Part shown: positions 50,758 through 59,720 of the stretch, one piece after another | Position numbering within the stretch: the stretch's first letter is position 1 | Layout of the letters: every line of letters begins with the position of its first letter | Assembly (NCBI RefSeq): GCF_000022065.1 | Contig: NC_011898.1 | Span: 3,351,501 to 3,415,500 of the forward strand | Source of the DNA: Ruminiclostridium cellulolyticum H10 | Lineage (GTDB): Bacteria > Bacillota > Clostridia > Acetivibrionales > DSM-1351 | Reading direction: 5' to 3' | DNA length: 64,000 nucleotides | Program-made: the position numbers and the translations under genes | The notes under the pieces: model-generated | What the model was told of the DNA's origin: nothing | The model's input: the letters and a program-made list of their open reading frames with translations, nothing else | Databases searched by the model: none

Positions 50758-53124
50758 TTAGCGTTGTTCCTCGACTCGGGAATAAGCTCGTTGCTTTCCG
50801 TAGACAGGAAACGTCACAACACCATTCTTGTTCCCAGTGTACTTGTTCCACTCACTGATCTTTCTCATAATGGCACCGATGGCATAGGAATCTGATGGTT
50901 TTAGCATTGATGCCTCTTTACCGAAACACTCACACCAAATTTCCATATTGCAAACAAGGGTTCTTTTTACTGTTCCAACACGGGTGCCGCCGCCAAATTC
51001 GCTACCGCCGAGGAAATTTCTACGCTCGTACAAAGACATCGTGTCCCAATCATCCGGTAAGAGCGTATCCAAGTAGGTACGAACCAGTCCTTCTCGTTCA
51101 TCTGTTTCCATAGCATCTGCCTGTTCACTGGTTGCCATGGTTACATCATCACCTTCAAGGTAGAGTTTTTCGCCCTTCTCATAAAGAACTAGAGCCTCTG
51201 CCCAAATCTGCTGTACTTCCTCTTTGGTCATCTGCCAAGCTTTCTTTCTACTGTTACCGCTAATGCGGACTGGCCAAAATCTGCGGTTACCCGTAATATC
51301 CCGAAGAAATCCGCTTTCTGCATTGGTAGAACCCACAATTACGCATTGACGGGGATGGCTTTCGACGTTGACCCCATAACTGGCACGGTACTTATCATCC
51401 GCCCTCGAAATAAAGGACTTCACAATCTCCACATCCGTCTTACGCATTCCTGCAAGCTCACCGAGTTCCAACAACCAATATCCTTGAAGTTTTTCAGCAC
51501 CTGATTTATCTTTCATATCCGTAATGGTCAAACTGTCTGAAAACCAATCTCCGGCAAGCTTAGCAAAGAAGGTTGACTTACCGATACCTTGAGGACCGTT
51601 TAAGATTAGAACACTATCAAACTTTGTACCTGGTCTATAAATACGGGCTACCGCCGCAACCATCGTTTTGCGAATAGTTGCCTTTGTGTAGGAATTATCT
51701 GTTGCACCGAAATAATCAATTAGTAGATTTTCTACTCGGCTAATACCATCCCATTTTGGCAGGGAGTCTAGATACTCCTTAACAGGGTGGTAGGCTCGTT
51801 CAGCCGCTACAGCTAACACAGCATCCTTGGTCTTGGTAGGAGAATAGACTCCGTATTTGCCACTTAAGTACACCTTAAGAAGTGCATTGTCCGAATCATT
51901 CCAGCCACATTTAATCTGTTCCCAAGGCAGACCACCTTTGGCATCTATACCATCACGGTGGCAGTTGAAAGCGATATGCTGTAAATCTTCATCATGACGA
52001 ATAATCAAGACGATGTTATCCAGTGTGTCTTTTATCCGACCTTGCTTATCTAGTTCCAAACCTGTCTGCCAATCCTCATCACTAAACTCTTCTTCAGCCT
52101 GAGCCTTTCTTTCCTTTGCAAACTCAGCTTTTACCGCTTCATCTTTTATAGCAAACTCGCACATTGCCACAAAAGACGGCATCCTGCCAGGAGCCGTAGT
52201 AGTGGAAGCTCTATCATCTAAAGAGCCGAATTTATGAATACGAACGAGATCAAAAGCATTGAGGAGCAGGCCGCTTGCTGGGTCGGTGGCATGGTGGCTG
52301 TAAGCGAATTTATCATCATAAATTATTACACCCGCACTACTGTCAGCTGGAATATAGTCATAGCGCCCTTCCATAGCAGATGCTTCATAAACTGTACCTA
52401 AGAATTTCTCTATTGCTTCACGAACGGAGTAGGCACGACAGAATGTTCCTACCACACCTTCCTTTAAAAGCGGGTCTGCTTGCTCTTTAAGACTGCGATT
52501 TATAACTTCAGACTGCCTGCTTGATACTGGCCATGTTGATGTATCCCGCCAGTTTTGATATTTTGAAAGATAAACATCAGGGTCAAGCAATTCTCCATCC
52601 TGCTCTTCATAGACAAATTCACCATTAGAGGAAGTGGATGGCCAATACATAAGGCGATGGGCTTCATAAGTCGTATCATCGAAAAGATCTATGCCGATTT
52701 CTTTTGCCACCATACGTCCAACAGCTGCATATTCTTCTTCGCTGATCTCACGAGCAAGGGGAACAATAAGCCTGAGTCTTGGATTTTCCGGTGTGTGCTT
52801 ATGGGTGGAGTAAACGCAACATTTGAAATCAAAAAGCATACTGATTTGCTCCCAAATATCTGGTCTACCGTAATCCATATCAAGGGTGAGCAAAGAACGA
52901 CACAGAACATTGCCCTTCTTTCGCCTTCCTTCTTTTAAATGTCCTCCGACAAAGCCGCCTACATCCTTGATATCATCTTGTTGACCTCTTTTTAACTTCC
53001 GATATTCTTCTACTGTTTCCTTGGTGCGTTGCGTCGTCTTTACACGGGAGCAAAAATCCTCCCAGGAGATATCTTTGTTTTTCCATTTTCTATCCATCCG
53101 GCTATTGCCCACTGCAATTTTCAT
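50758..53124 (-). CDS. virulence-associated E (VapE) family primase-helicase
   Basis: 788 residues. The N-terminal third resembles DUF3854/primase-like folds (LTLDMDYGRPDIW, SSSNGEFVYEEQDGE). The C-terminal part is the VapE P-loop domain: LILNGPQGIGKSTFFAKLAG, then YWLLELGELAGMRKTDVEIV, VGSTNAESGFLRDITGNRRF and WPVRI. It is the likely replicative helicase of this phage. The start overlaps the DUF4406-like gene. Confidence 0.88.
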   Translation of the reverse strand: MKIAVGNSRMDRKWKNKDISWEDFCSRVKTTQRTKETVEEYRKLKRGQQDDIKDVGGFVGGHLKEGRRKKGNVLCRSLLTLDMDYGRPDIWEQISMLFDFKCCVYSTHKHTPENPRLRLIVPLAREISEEEYAAVGRMVAKEIGIDLFDDTTYEAHRLMYWPSTSSNGEFVYEEQDGELLDPDVYLSKYQNWRDTSTWPVSSRQSEVINRSLKEQADPLLKEGVVGTFCRAYSVREAIEKFLGTVYEASAMEGRYDYIPADSSAGVIIYDDKFAYSHHATDPASGLLLNAFDLVRIHKFGSLDDRASTTTAPGRMPSFVAMCEFAIKDEAVKAEFAKERKAQAEEEFSDEDWQTGLELDKQGRIKDTLDNIVLIIRHDEDLQHIAFNCHRDGIDAKGGLPWEQIKCGWNDSDNALLKVYLSGKYGVYSPTKTKDAVLAVAAERAYHPVKEYLDSLPKWDGISRVENLLIDYFGATDNSYTKATIRKTMVAAVARIYRPGTKFDSVLILNGPQGIGKSTFFAKLAGDWFSDSLTITDMKDKSGAEKLQGYWLLELGELAGMRKTDVEIVKSFISRADDKYRASYGVNVESHPRQCVIVGSTNAESGFLRDITGNRRFWPVRISGNSRKKAWQMTKEEVQQIWAEALVLYEKGEKLYLEGDDVTMATSEQADAMETDEREGLVRTYLDTLLPDDWDTMSLYERRNFLGGSEFGGGTRVGTVKRTLVCNMEIWCECFGKEASMLKPSDSYAIGAIMRKISEWNKYTGNKNGVVTFPVYGKQRAYSRVEEQR

Positions 53125-53555
53125 AAGCTTTCAACCTCCTCATGCTCCGGACTAAAATATCTGACCGTTTGTCTGCGTTTCTTGGCTACTTCAATTTCCC
53201 TTGCCATACCGCTTGAGATGGTATTGCCCAGCACCCACACCTCGGAGCATTTGCCCATAAGCACGATGTCCATAAATATGGCAAGCTCCCGTTCCTCTGG
53301 GTTTTCATCATCCATAAACTGAGGAAACATAAGATGGGGAGCAATCGGGATACAGTTTTGGTCTAGAGCAAACCTGCAAAAACTGCGAGCCTTTTTAATG
53401 TTTCCTTCTACATCACCGGAATAGGGAGAACAGATATATACAAGCGGCTTAAAGGCAGATTTTTTCTCTGCCTTTTCCTTTTTCATTATGTTGGTCAGTG
53501 CTTCATGGGGAGTTGGATCATGGTATCCTTCATGATTGAATTTGTTGATTCCCAT
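53121..53555 (-). CDS. DUF4406-like (nucleoside deoxyribosyltransferase-fold) protein
   Basis: 144 residues. LVYICSPYSGDVEGNIKKAR, CIPIAPHLMFPQFMDDENPE, LMGKCSEVWVLGNTISSGMA and REIEVAKKR follow the 2-deoxyribosyltransferase/DUF4406 pattern. It may act on phage nucleotides, but the catalytic Glu is not certain. It overlaps both neighbours. Confidence 0.75.
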   Translation of the reverse strand: MGINKFNHEGYHDPTPHEALTNIMKKEKAEKKSAFKPLVYICSPYSGDVEGNIKKARSFCRFALDQNCIPIAPHLMFPQFMDDENPEERELAIFMDIVLMGKCSEVWVLGNTISSGMAREIEVAKKRRQTVRYFSPEHEEVESL

Positions 53556-54307
53556 TACACACCCTCCATTTCTATCTGTGGCAAAATACCGTCTGCCTTC
53601 ATCAGTTCGTAAATGAAGAGTCTGCCTTTTTGAGTCCAGTATGTATGGACCTTTGTATGTTGCTGGCCGTTACTGCCAAGATAGCTATGTGTCTTGGTGC
53701 TGGTGTAGCCTTTTTCCGCATACTTCTGATATAAAAGCCAGATGCCGCCTTGTTTAAACTGGACACCCTTTTTATTAAGATAGCGATTCATCCAAATAGC
53801 TGACTTGCCGTAATCTTTGGCAATTGCTGAGGTGGAAATGAGGTCTTTGCAATTTAAAACTACATCGTAATAGGAGACTTTCGGTTTCATTTCTGCAATT
53901 TGCTGATTCTGAACGGCAATCGTACCTTCAAGCACTTTATTTTGTTTCCTTACTTGAGTTAGCTGTTGATTAGCAATCTGAAGTGCCCTTGCCATGATTG
54001 CTTCTGGGGAATTCCATCTTCTTTCTATTTCAAGAAAGTATTGGCGACACTCTTTCCCTTTTGGAGTACGCTGTATCATGCATAGCTCTTTTGCCATGTC
54101 AATTGTTAACTGATGGTCAATGCTTGGTCTGCCTCCAGTACTTTCGCTCAAAAATGAGCTAAAGTCTGATCCTTCCTCAAATCCGTACTCACACATTCTT
54201 GGAAACCAATCTTTATAAGCGGTCTTTACTTCCAAGGCTTCATGTAAATCACGACCGAGTACGGTTGGTCGTTGATTTTCATAATTGATTTTTACTAATT
54301 CGTCCAT
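53555..54307 (-). CDS. phage antirepressor (AntA/AntB + KilAC)
   Basis: 250 residues from the start at 54307 (GCAGGAGGT upstream). Residues 10-85 are AntA/AntB (VLGRDLHEALEVKTAYKDWF, then GGRPSIDHQLTIDMAKELC). Residues 120-240 are a KilA-C domain (ISTSAIAKDYGKSAIWMNRY, VHTYWTQKGRLFIYELM). Antirepressors bind or titrate the phage repressor and help induction. It is preceded by the second CTCAAC-N16-GGCTATTAG motif. Confidence 0.9.
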   Translation of the reverse strand: MDELVKINYENQRPTVLGRDLHEALEVKTAYKDWFPRMCEYGFEEGSDFSSFLSESTGGRPSIDHQLTIDMAKELCMIQRTPKGKECRQYFLEIERRWNSPEAIMARALQIANQQLTQVRKQNKVLEGTIAVQNQQIAEMKPKVSYYDVVLNCKDLISTSAIAKDYGKSAIWMNRYLNKKGVQFKQGGIWLLYQKYAEKGYTSTKTHSYLGSNGQQHTKVHTYWTQKGRLFIYELMKADGILPQIEMEGV

Positions 54308-54347
54308 ACGAATTACCTCCTGCAATATAGTCAGAGAGGAAACCCCT

Positions 54348-54383
54348 CTACCTAATAGCCACAGGAGGTAATAATTGTTGAGG
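54348..54383 (-). promoter_or_regulatory. CTCAAC-N16-GGCTAWTAG motif, copy 2
   Basis: Minus strand: CCTCAAC, 16 bases, GGCTATTAGGTAG, 40 bases before the antirepressor start. It is identical in block and spacing to copy 1 at 23133-23168. Confidence 0.6.
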
Positions 54384-54640
54384 ATTTTGAAAAAATAAAT
54401 TATACATCCGGATTTTTGATCGAAATTTGTGTATGTAAAATAGATTTAAAAGCTGATTCAGTAATTTTCTACTTTTACAAACGGACTAGATTGATGAACA
54501 AAAAATGGTAACGTAAACTGTAATAGGCCTATAGGATTTGGAGCTAATAAGAGAAGAGGAAAACAATCATTTTGGTATCATATTTTATCTATGACCTGGA
54601 TGAGTAAGGTTGGTAGAGCCTCGAGGAGAATCAATTAAAA

Positions 54641-54681
54641 TAAAAAATACAGAGCGAGAAATTCTCACTCTGTATTTTTTA
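54641..54681. terminator. bidirectional terminator of the membrane cassette
   Basis: AAAAAATACAGAGCGAGAA and TTCTCACTCTGTATTTTTT pair over about 15 bp with one mismatch, and T/A tracts lie on both sides. It is 12 bases below the stop of the 75-residue gene. It insulates the cassette from the antirepressor operon. Confidence 0.8.
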
Positions 54682-54692
54682 TTTTACATCAT

Positions 54693-54920
54693 TCACTTAT
54701 TGCTTTTACTTGATGTTATTTTACGAGTGGCTAAAGCTATGATTCCACCAACTGCAATAAATACAATGTCCAAAACGATTTCAAACCCTTGAAACGCATC
54801 AATATAATTTACTAAAAACCAACTTTTTCCCCCATTAGTCAAATGATTGATTAATCCGCCTATTCCCTGAATAATAAAAAGTAGACTGAGACCACTGATA
54901 ATTTCTTTCATGATGAACAC
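54693..54920 (-). CDS. small two-helix membrane protein
   Basis: 75 residues. Membrane segments at about 6-26 and 46-66, with a short polar loop and a basic tail (ATRKITSSKSNK). No family recognised. It follows the GAP-like transporter gene by 16 bases and shares its likely control by the TetR-type regulator. It may assist the transporter. Confidence 0.6.
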   Translation of the reverse strand: MFIMKEIISGLSLLFIIQGIGGLINHLTNGGKSWFLVNYIDAFQGFEIVLDIVFIAVGGIIALATRKITSSKSNK

Positions 54921-54936
54921 CTCTTTAATATTTTTT

Positions 54937-55650
54937 CTAATTTAAAATGCCTCTAAGACCGATATTAAAAAAAACTGCACCTATGACTCCTGTCGCTACC
55001 AAGAGTGAAGAGATTGGAGCTTCATTTAATTTTGACCTGATTTTAATAAGAAATTGTTGCAATCTTTCTTTAAATATAATATTAACCCCTAACAGTAATA
55101 GAGAAGGAAGCACCATTACTAGATTGTATCCAATTATTATTAAGATAGCAGGTGTAGTCTCAATTGTTTGATGATTCATTAAAAAGATTGAATAAAAGTA
55201 AGGCAATGCCGTTACAAATTCAATTAGGAAAACAATGATTCCTAGTATAATCATCCCTTTAATTGTTGTATTTTTGGGGATAAATGAAATTAAACGTTTT
55301 TTTGTAGTCTCTTTTGGTTTACTGAAGCTTATTAGAACAAGAACTGCTCCAAGTAGGATATAAAACCAATTGATAAAGTCAAACTGAGACAATTGTTCTA
55401 TTCTCTTCAATAATGAATTTCCACCAAAGTAGAGTAATAAGCCCGTGATGAAATAGCCTAACTGCGTGATGAATAAAAACACAAATAAACGAGAAGATAA
55501 CTGATTCGGTTGTGTCAGTAATAAATAGGCTGTTACAGTCAGTACACCGGGACTTAAAATATCAATTAAAGCACACAAAGAAATAATCATTAATGCTGAA
55601 GAAATGTCTAATGATGAAGAAGGCATCAATGCTTCAATAGTTTCGATCAA
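54937..55650 (-). CDS. GAP/LysE-like membrane transporter
   Basis: 237 residues with about six membrane segments. The N-terminal part SSALMIISLCALIDILSPGVLTVTAYLLL (in two parts) resembles the GAP/LysE exporter superfamily, where a helix with an acidic residue and Pro-Gly is conserved. The substrate is unknown. It is divergent from the TetR-type regulator across two operator-like palindromes. The composition is AT-rich compared with flanking phage genes, pointing to a late insertion. Confidence 0.65.
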   Translation of the reverse strand: MIETIEALMPSSSLDISSALMIISLCALIDILSPGVLTVTAYLLLTQPNQLSSRLFVFLFITQLGYFITGLLLYFGGNSLLKRIEQLSQFDFINWFYILLGAVLVLISFSKPKETTKKRLISFIPKNTTIKGMIILGIIVFLIEFVTALPYFYSIFLMNHQTIETTPAILIIIGYNLVMVLPSLLLLGVNIIFKERLQQFLIKIRSKLNEAPISSLLVATGVIGAVFFNIGLRGILN

Positions 55651-55690
55651 ACAAACTAGTCCTCCTTTAAATGTTGTGGTATTATCTATT

Positions 55691-55730
55691 TAACACATCG
55701 TGCTATAAAAGATAATAACACACTGTGCTA
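55691..55730. promoter_or_regulatory. two TetR-type operators
   Basis: TAACACATCGTGCTA (55691-55705) and TAACACACTGTGCTA (55716-55730) share the palindrome-like pattern TAACAC-N3-GTGCTA, 25 bp apart. They lie between the divergent regulator and transporter starts, over likely promoter elements (TTTAAC/GATAAT on the plus strand). This is the usual arrangement of a TetR-family autorepressor. Confidence 0.75.
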
Positions 55731-55752
55731 AATAAAGGAAGTGATTTTTATA

Positions 55753-56352
55753 ATGCCAAAAATTGTTGATCATGATGAAAAGCGCAAACAAATTGCTGAG
55801 GCTGCATGGAATATTATTAGGAAAGAAGGGGTTGAGAAAGCGTCTATACGAAGAGTTGCAGCTGAGGCAGGGATGTCTTCTGGTGCGTTAAGACATTATT
55901 TTTCAACTCAAGATGAAATGTTATTATTTATTATGAATTACTACTTAGAAGAAGGGAAAAAACGTTCTCAAAATAAAGAATGGTCAGAAAACCCAGTGCA
56001 GGCAGTAGAAGAAGTTTTATTAGAGCTAGTACCAATAGATGAAGAAAAGAAAATTGAAACGAGCGTTTGGTGGATTCTTGCATTACGTTCACTTACAAGT
56101 GATACAATAAAGGACAAAAAAGATGAAATGACGGACGGTACATATGAATTAGCAAATTCAATGATTGAAATCTTAGCTCTAAAAGGCGTATTATCAGATT
56201 CAATGAATGCAGAATTAGAAAAGAGTAGGTTAACGGCATTAATAGAGGGATTGTCAATTCATGCTTTATTAAGACCTGATGTATACTCTCCAGAAAAGGT
56301 GAAGGAAGTTATTCGTTATCATTTAGAGACACTCTGCAATAAAATCAATTAA
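55753..56352 (+). CDS. TetR/AcrR family transcriptional regulator
   Basis: 199 residues. N-terminal helix-turn-helix: RKQIAEAAWNIIRKEGVEKA, then SIRRVAAEAGMSSGALRHYF, a canonical TetR DNA-binding domain. The C-terminal ligand domain is helical. The start at 55753 (MPKIVDHDEKR) is typical of the family. The GTG at 55741 overlaps the ribosome binding site. It is the only clear plus-strand gene in the prophage and probably represses itself and the divergent transporter operon. Confidence 0.85.
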   Translation: MPKIVDHDEKRKQIAEAAWNIIRKEGVEKASIRRVAAEAGMSSGALRHYFSTQDEMLLFIMNYYLEEGKKRSQNKEWSENPVQAVEEVLLELVPIDEEKKIETSVWWILALRSLTSDTIKDKKDEMTDGTYELANSMIEILALKGVLSDSMNAELEKSRLTALIEGLSIHALLRPDVYSPEKVKEVIRYHLETLCNKIN

Positions 56353-56527
56353 GCTAATCGGTCGATGTATCAATTATTGTCCCATGTGTTTTTAATAGAT
56401 TTAGTCTTACGCCTTGATTTATTATTAACTTTATAGAGAGAGGAGTCAAAATCGGTTCTTTCACTATATTTCTTCAAGATTCGAATTTTAACCCTTTATT
56501 CCACAAAAATGGAGCGTTTATTAAACA

Positions 56528-56574
56528 AACAAGATAGCACGTACCGGTCATAAAATAAGTGCTATCCTGTTTTC
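56528..56574 (+). terminator. terminator after the tetR-type gene
   Basis: GATAGCAC (56533-56540) and GTGCTATC (56559-56566), extended by AACA/TGTT, form a stem followed by TTTTC. It is 180 bases after the stop codon. Together with 54641-54681 it brackets the cassette. Confidence 0.6.
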
Positions 56575-56635
56575 ATTATTTATAAGTTGAAGGTCTTTTA
56601 ACCTCTACCACACGATAATCCGAATACCCAGTAAT

Positions 56636-58579
56636 TTAATCTTTTTGATAAAACTGACACTCATAGCCATCAGCACTAAGTAGCAGACCATTTGCCCACG
56701 TTGGTGTCTTAGCCATCTGTTCACAGATAGCGGAAAGTGACATCCCCATATCTGCCTCGATGATAATTTCATCGTGTACATGAGCCACAATGGAACAATT
56801 CTTTAATGTCTGCATGGCATGACACAAAATGTCACGACTGATTGCCTGAACAATATTCTCTACAAATTTTGGTCCATAGCTTTCGATTCTTTCCCATTTC
56901 TTCGTCCCACCTACACCCTCGTAAGTAACCGACTCACTTCCAAACATATTCTCTCCCATACGAGGCTTCACATAGGCAAGCCGTCTACCAGAAGGAAGAA
57001 CTATAAAGAGCATTCCACTTTGATATATAAATTTAATGCCATGTGTCGCTGTGGGAGTTTTTTGCTTAACACAAGTTTTTACTGCACGGTCAACATCCCA
57101 CCACAATTTTGTGATATTGGGATTGGATTGTCTCCAAGCCGTTACAAGAGGTTGAAGTTCCTCTTCTTCAATTCCCATCTCCAAAGCACCCATTGATTTC
57201 AGTGCACCAACAGCTCCACCGTAACCGAGGGCAAGTTCAGCAATTTTTCCTTTTTGACGAAGATGTCCATTTACACCATGCTTTTCAACAGGTACATTAA
57301 ACATCTGAGATGCACTGGCACAGTAGATATCACCGCCCTTTTGGAATACATTTAATCTCCATTTCTCGCCTGCAAGCCAAGCAATGACGCGAGCCTCAAT
57401 CGCTGAAAAATCTGCCACAATGAACTTCATACCTTCTCGTGGTATAAAAGCGGTACGGATAAGTTCCGAAAGTACCTCTGGGATAGAATCATAGAGTAAA
57501 GTAAGAGCATCAAAGTTTCCGCTTCGAACTAAAGCACGAGCCTGTTCCAAATCAGGCATATGGTTTTGGGGGAGATTCTGCAACTGAATCAGCCTGCCAG
57601 AGAATCTACCAGTTCTATTGGCTCCGTAAAACTGAAACATTCCTCTTGCACGACCATCACTACAAACCGCATTCTCCATTGCTGTGTATTTTTTCACTGA
57701 TGATTTTGCGAGTTGCTGTCGTAGTTCCAAAACAGTGCCTAATGGTTCAGGTGCTGTCTTTAACATCTCAGCAACCACTTTTTTACCAAGGGAATCTGTT
57801 TCTAGACCGTTATCGGCAAGCCAGTCTTTCATTTGTTGCACAGAGTTCGGATTCTCCAAATTAGTTATATCCTGCATTAAAGCTATTAGTTTTTCACGGG
57901 AATGTTCATCCATCTCAACAGCTTGTTTTACGAAAGTCATGTCAATGGCAATGCCACGATCATTGATTACCTGGTCGAGATGATATTCCTTCCAGATGTT
58001 CTCTGGTACTTGAAACTTGGATAATCGCTGTTGTATTAACATCTCGGATTCCACATCGCGAATGTTATATACTTTAAACCGCTCCCATTTATCCATGTCG
58101 TGTTCTGGTAAATTACGAACTCGACCACCATTAGATTTTGTAGGGGAGCATGGTGTACAGAAATATTTGATGAGGTCTTTACCCTCTGTTAGCTTTTGTT
58201 TCTCCAAACCTAGAACTGCACCGACTCCCTCCAAAGAAAGAGGTAATCCCATATATGCCGACCATACCATGGAACATTTCCAGGATGCGGGGTCAAGATA
58301 TTCAGTAAGGTTAAGCCATTTTGATAGACATACACGCTCAAACATTGCATTGAAAGCCCACTTGGTAACGGAATCATCCATAAGTGCGTTTATAATTTCA
58401 TCTGGGATTTCCTCCCCACCGGCAAGGTCAACAACTTGTACTTCGCCACTGTCCACCGAATAGCCAAATAGTAGAATTTCAAAATCATCACTCTCGGCAT
58501 AACGGTAAACTCCAGACTTTTGAAGATTGACACTGCTATAGGTCTCTAAATCTAAAGATAAACTGTTTATTTTAGCCAC
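56636..58579 (-). CDS. family A DNA polymerase
   Basis: 647 residues. The 3'-5' exonuclease domain starts SLSLDLETYSSVNL (exo I). The polymerase domain has motif A DFSAIEARVIAWLAGE, the O-helix KGKIAELALGYGGAVGAL and motif C IVAHVHDEIIIEAD. It is a phage replicative polymerase of the T7-like branch. The HNH gene upstream overlaps its start by 13 bases. The cassette at 54.6-56.6 kb lies directly downstream. Confidence 0.93.
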   Translation of the reverse strand: MAKINSLSLDLETYSSVNLQKSGVYRYAESDDFEILLFGYSVDSGEVQVVDLAGGEEIPDEIINALMDDSVTKWAFNAMFERVCLSKWLNLTEYLDPASWKCSMVWSAYMGLPLSLEGVGAVLGLEKQKLTEGKDLIKYFCTPCSPTKSNGGRVRNLPEHDMDKWERFKVYNIRDVESEMLIQQRLSKFQVPENIWKEYHLDQVINDRGIAIDMTFVKQAVEMDEHSREKLIALMQDITNLENPNSVQQMKDWLADNGLETDSLGKKVVAEMLKTAPEPLGTVLELRQQLAKSSVKKYTAMENAVCSDGRARGMFQFYGANRTGRFSGRLIQLQNLPQNHMPDLEQARALVRSGNFDALTLLYDSIPEVLSELIRTAFIPREGMKFIVADFSAIEARVIAWLAGEKWRLNVFQKGGDIYCASASQMFNVPVEKHGVNGHLRQKGKIAELALGYGGAVGALKSMGALEMGIEEEELQPLVTAWRQSNPNITKLWWDVDRAVKTCVKQKTPTATHGIKFIYQSGMLFIVLPSGRRLAYVKPRMGENMFGSESVTYEGVGGTKKWERIESYGPKFVENIVQAISRDILCHAMQTLKNCSIVAHVHDEIIIEADMGMSLSAICEQMAKTPTWANGLLLSADGYECQFYQKD

Positions 58580-59094
58580 GAATATAACCTCCCAACTTTT
58601 ATGCGACTAATAGTTGTTGGGGAGACCTTGTATTTATCCGCTATCTCTTTTCCAGTAAATCCACAGATCAACCTAAAACGAATATCGTATACATCCTCTA
58701 TACTCAGTTTCCTCCAACTCTTTCCTTGGCGATAAACATCAAGGATATTATCAGTCCGGGTTCCATACCTTAAATTTGATAACCTATTATCTTGTGGATT
58801 GCCGTTTATATGCAAAACCTCTGTTCCTTCTGGTGGCTCTCCTACGAATGCTTTCATAACTAATTGGTGAACAGGTATACCATTGCTACCACGTCTTAAA
58901 ACAACAGATTGATGACCAGCTTTACAATATCTGCCTGGTTTTAATATCCTTTCTGGCACAGTTCTAAGGAAAGGCTGACTAGTATACCAATTCCTGCTCA
59001 TAACTTTTCTTTTAAGGCTTTTAACTCTCCCTTCAGAACTAACTTGATATTCTCCCTCGTATCCAGGGATATCTCTCCATACTTCTATATCCAT
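58567..59094 (-). CDS. NUMOD4-HNH homing endonuclease-like protein
   Basis: 175 residues. The N-terminal NUMOD4 motif is VWRDIPGYEGEYQVSSEGRV. The HNH region is VLHINGNPQDNRLSNLRYGT. The C-terminal helix-turn-helix is GFTGKEIADKYKVSPTTISR. This is the layout of free-standing homing endonucleases. Insertion directly before the polymerase gene, with the frames overlapping, is typical for such selfish genes. Confidence 0.85.
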   Translation of the reverse strand: MDIEVWRDIPGYEGEYQVSSEGRVKSLKRKVMSRNWYTSQPFLRTVPERILKPGRYCKAGHQSVVLRRGSNGIPVHQLVMKAFVGEPPEGTEVLHINGNPQDNRLSNLRYGTRTDNILDVYRQGKSWRKLSIEDVYDIRFRLICGFTGKEIADKYKVSPTTISRIKVGRLYSWLK

Positions 59095-59167
59095 TTAATT
59101 ACCGCCCTTTCCAGTGCAAACGAGGTGGCAGAAGAACAACCTCCACCACCTCGTCTGTATTTATTCT

Positions 59168-59716
59168 TTATGCTAGAAAATCATCATCTTCAATAGTTGT
59201 GAAATCATCAGCTGCATTGGTTCTTCCACCTAAAGGCTCTCCATCTCTTATCTTCTGAATGTTACCAAGACCACAAGCCACACCCTTATTGCCATTAGAG
59301 TTAAAAGCGTAGAAATTTAGGGATACTCTTGCATAACAACCACTGTAAACCTCGTTGCGATCCAGAATGGGCTTGACTGCTTTATCTACAATCTGAGGCG
59401 GAGTAGTACTGTTGGCATTTACGAAATAATGTCCTTTATAAGCCTCATCATCTCGTTCTACGTCACCATCTCGAAGTGGCAGTTTAATAGCTGCCTTATT
59501 CGGCTTTTTTCCACCAAACTTTGCAAGACCCTCTTCAATGGCTGCATCTACTGCTGCATTGATAGCATTGATGGTTTCCTTATCTGTTTTGGGAATCAAT
59601 ACAGATACGCTATACTTTTCTGCTCCGCCATTGATCGATACGGGCTCCCAGCCGTGAAAGTAGCTAAGACGTGTGTTGACGCTTGTAACAACCTTCGTTC
59701 TGTTTTGATTATTCAT
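59168..59716 (-). CDS. DUF2815 family (ssDNA-binding-like) protein
   Basis: 182 residues. It contains VNTRLSYFHGWEPVSINGGA, KYSVSVLIPKTDKETINAIN and GCYARVSLNFYAFNSNGNKG, as in DUF2815, proposed to be a phage single-strand DNA-binding protein. The tail is acidic (FTTIEDDDFLA), which is usual for SSB-type proteins. The start at 59716 has GGAGGGA upstream. Confidence 0.85.
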   Translation of the reverse strand: MNNQNRTKVVTSVNTRLSYFHGWEPVSINGGAEKYSVSVLIPKTDKETINAINAAVDAAIEEGLAKFGGKKPNKAAIKLPLRDGDVERDDEAYKGHYFVNANSTTPPQIVDKAVKPILDRNEVYSGCYARVSLNFYAFNSNGNKGVACGLGNIQKIRDGEPLGGRTNAADDFTTIEDDDFLA

Positions 59717-59720
59717 ATTC

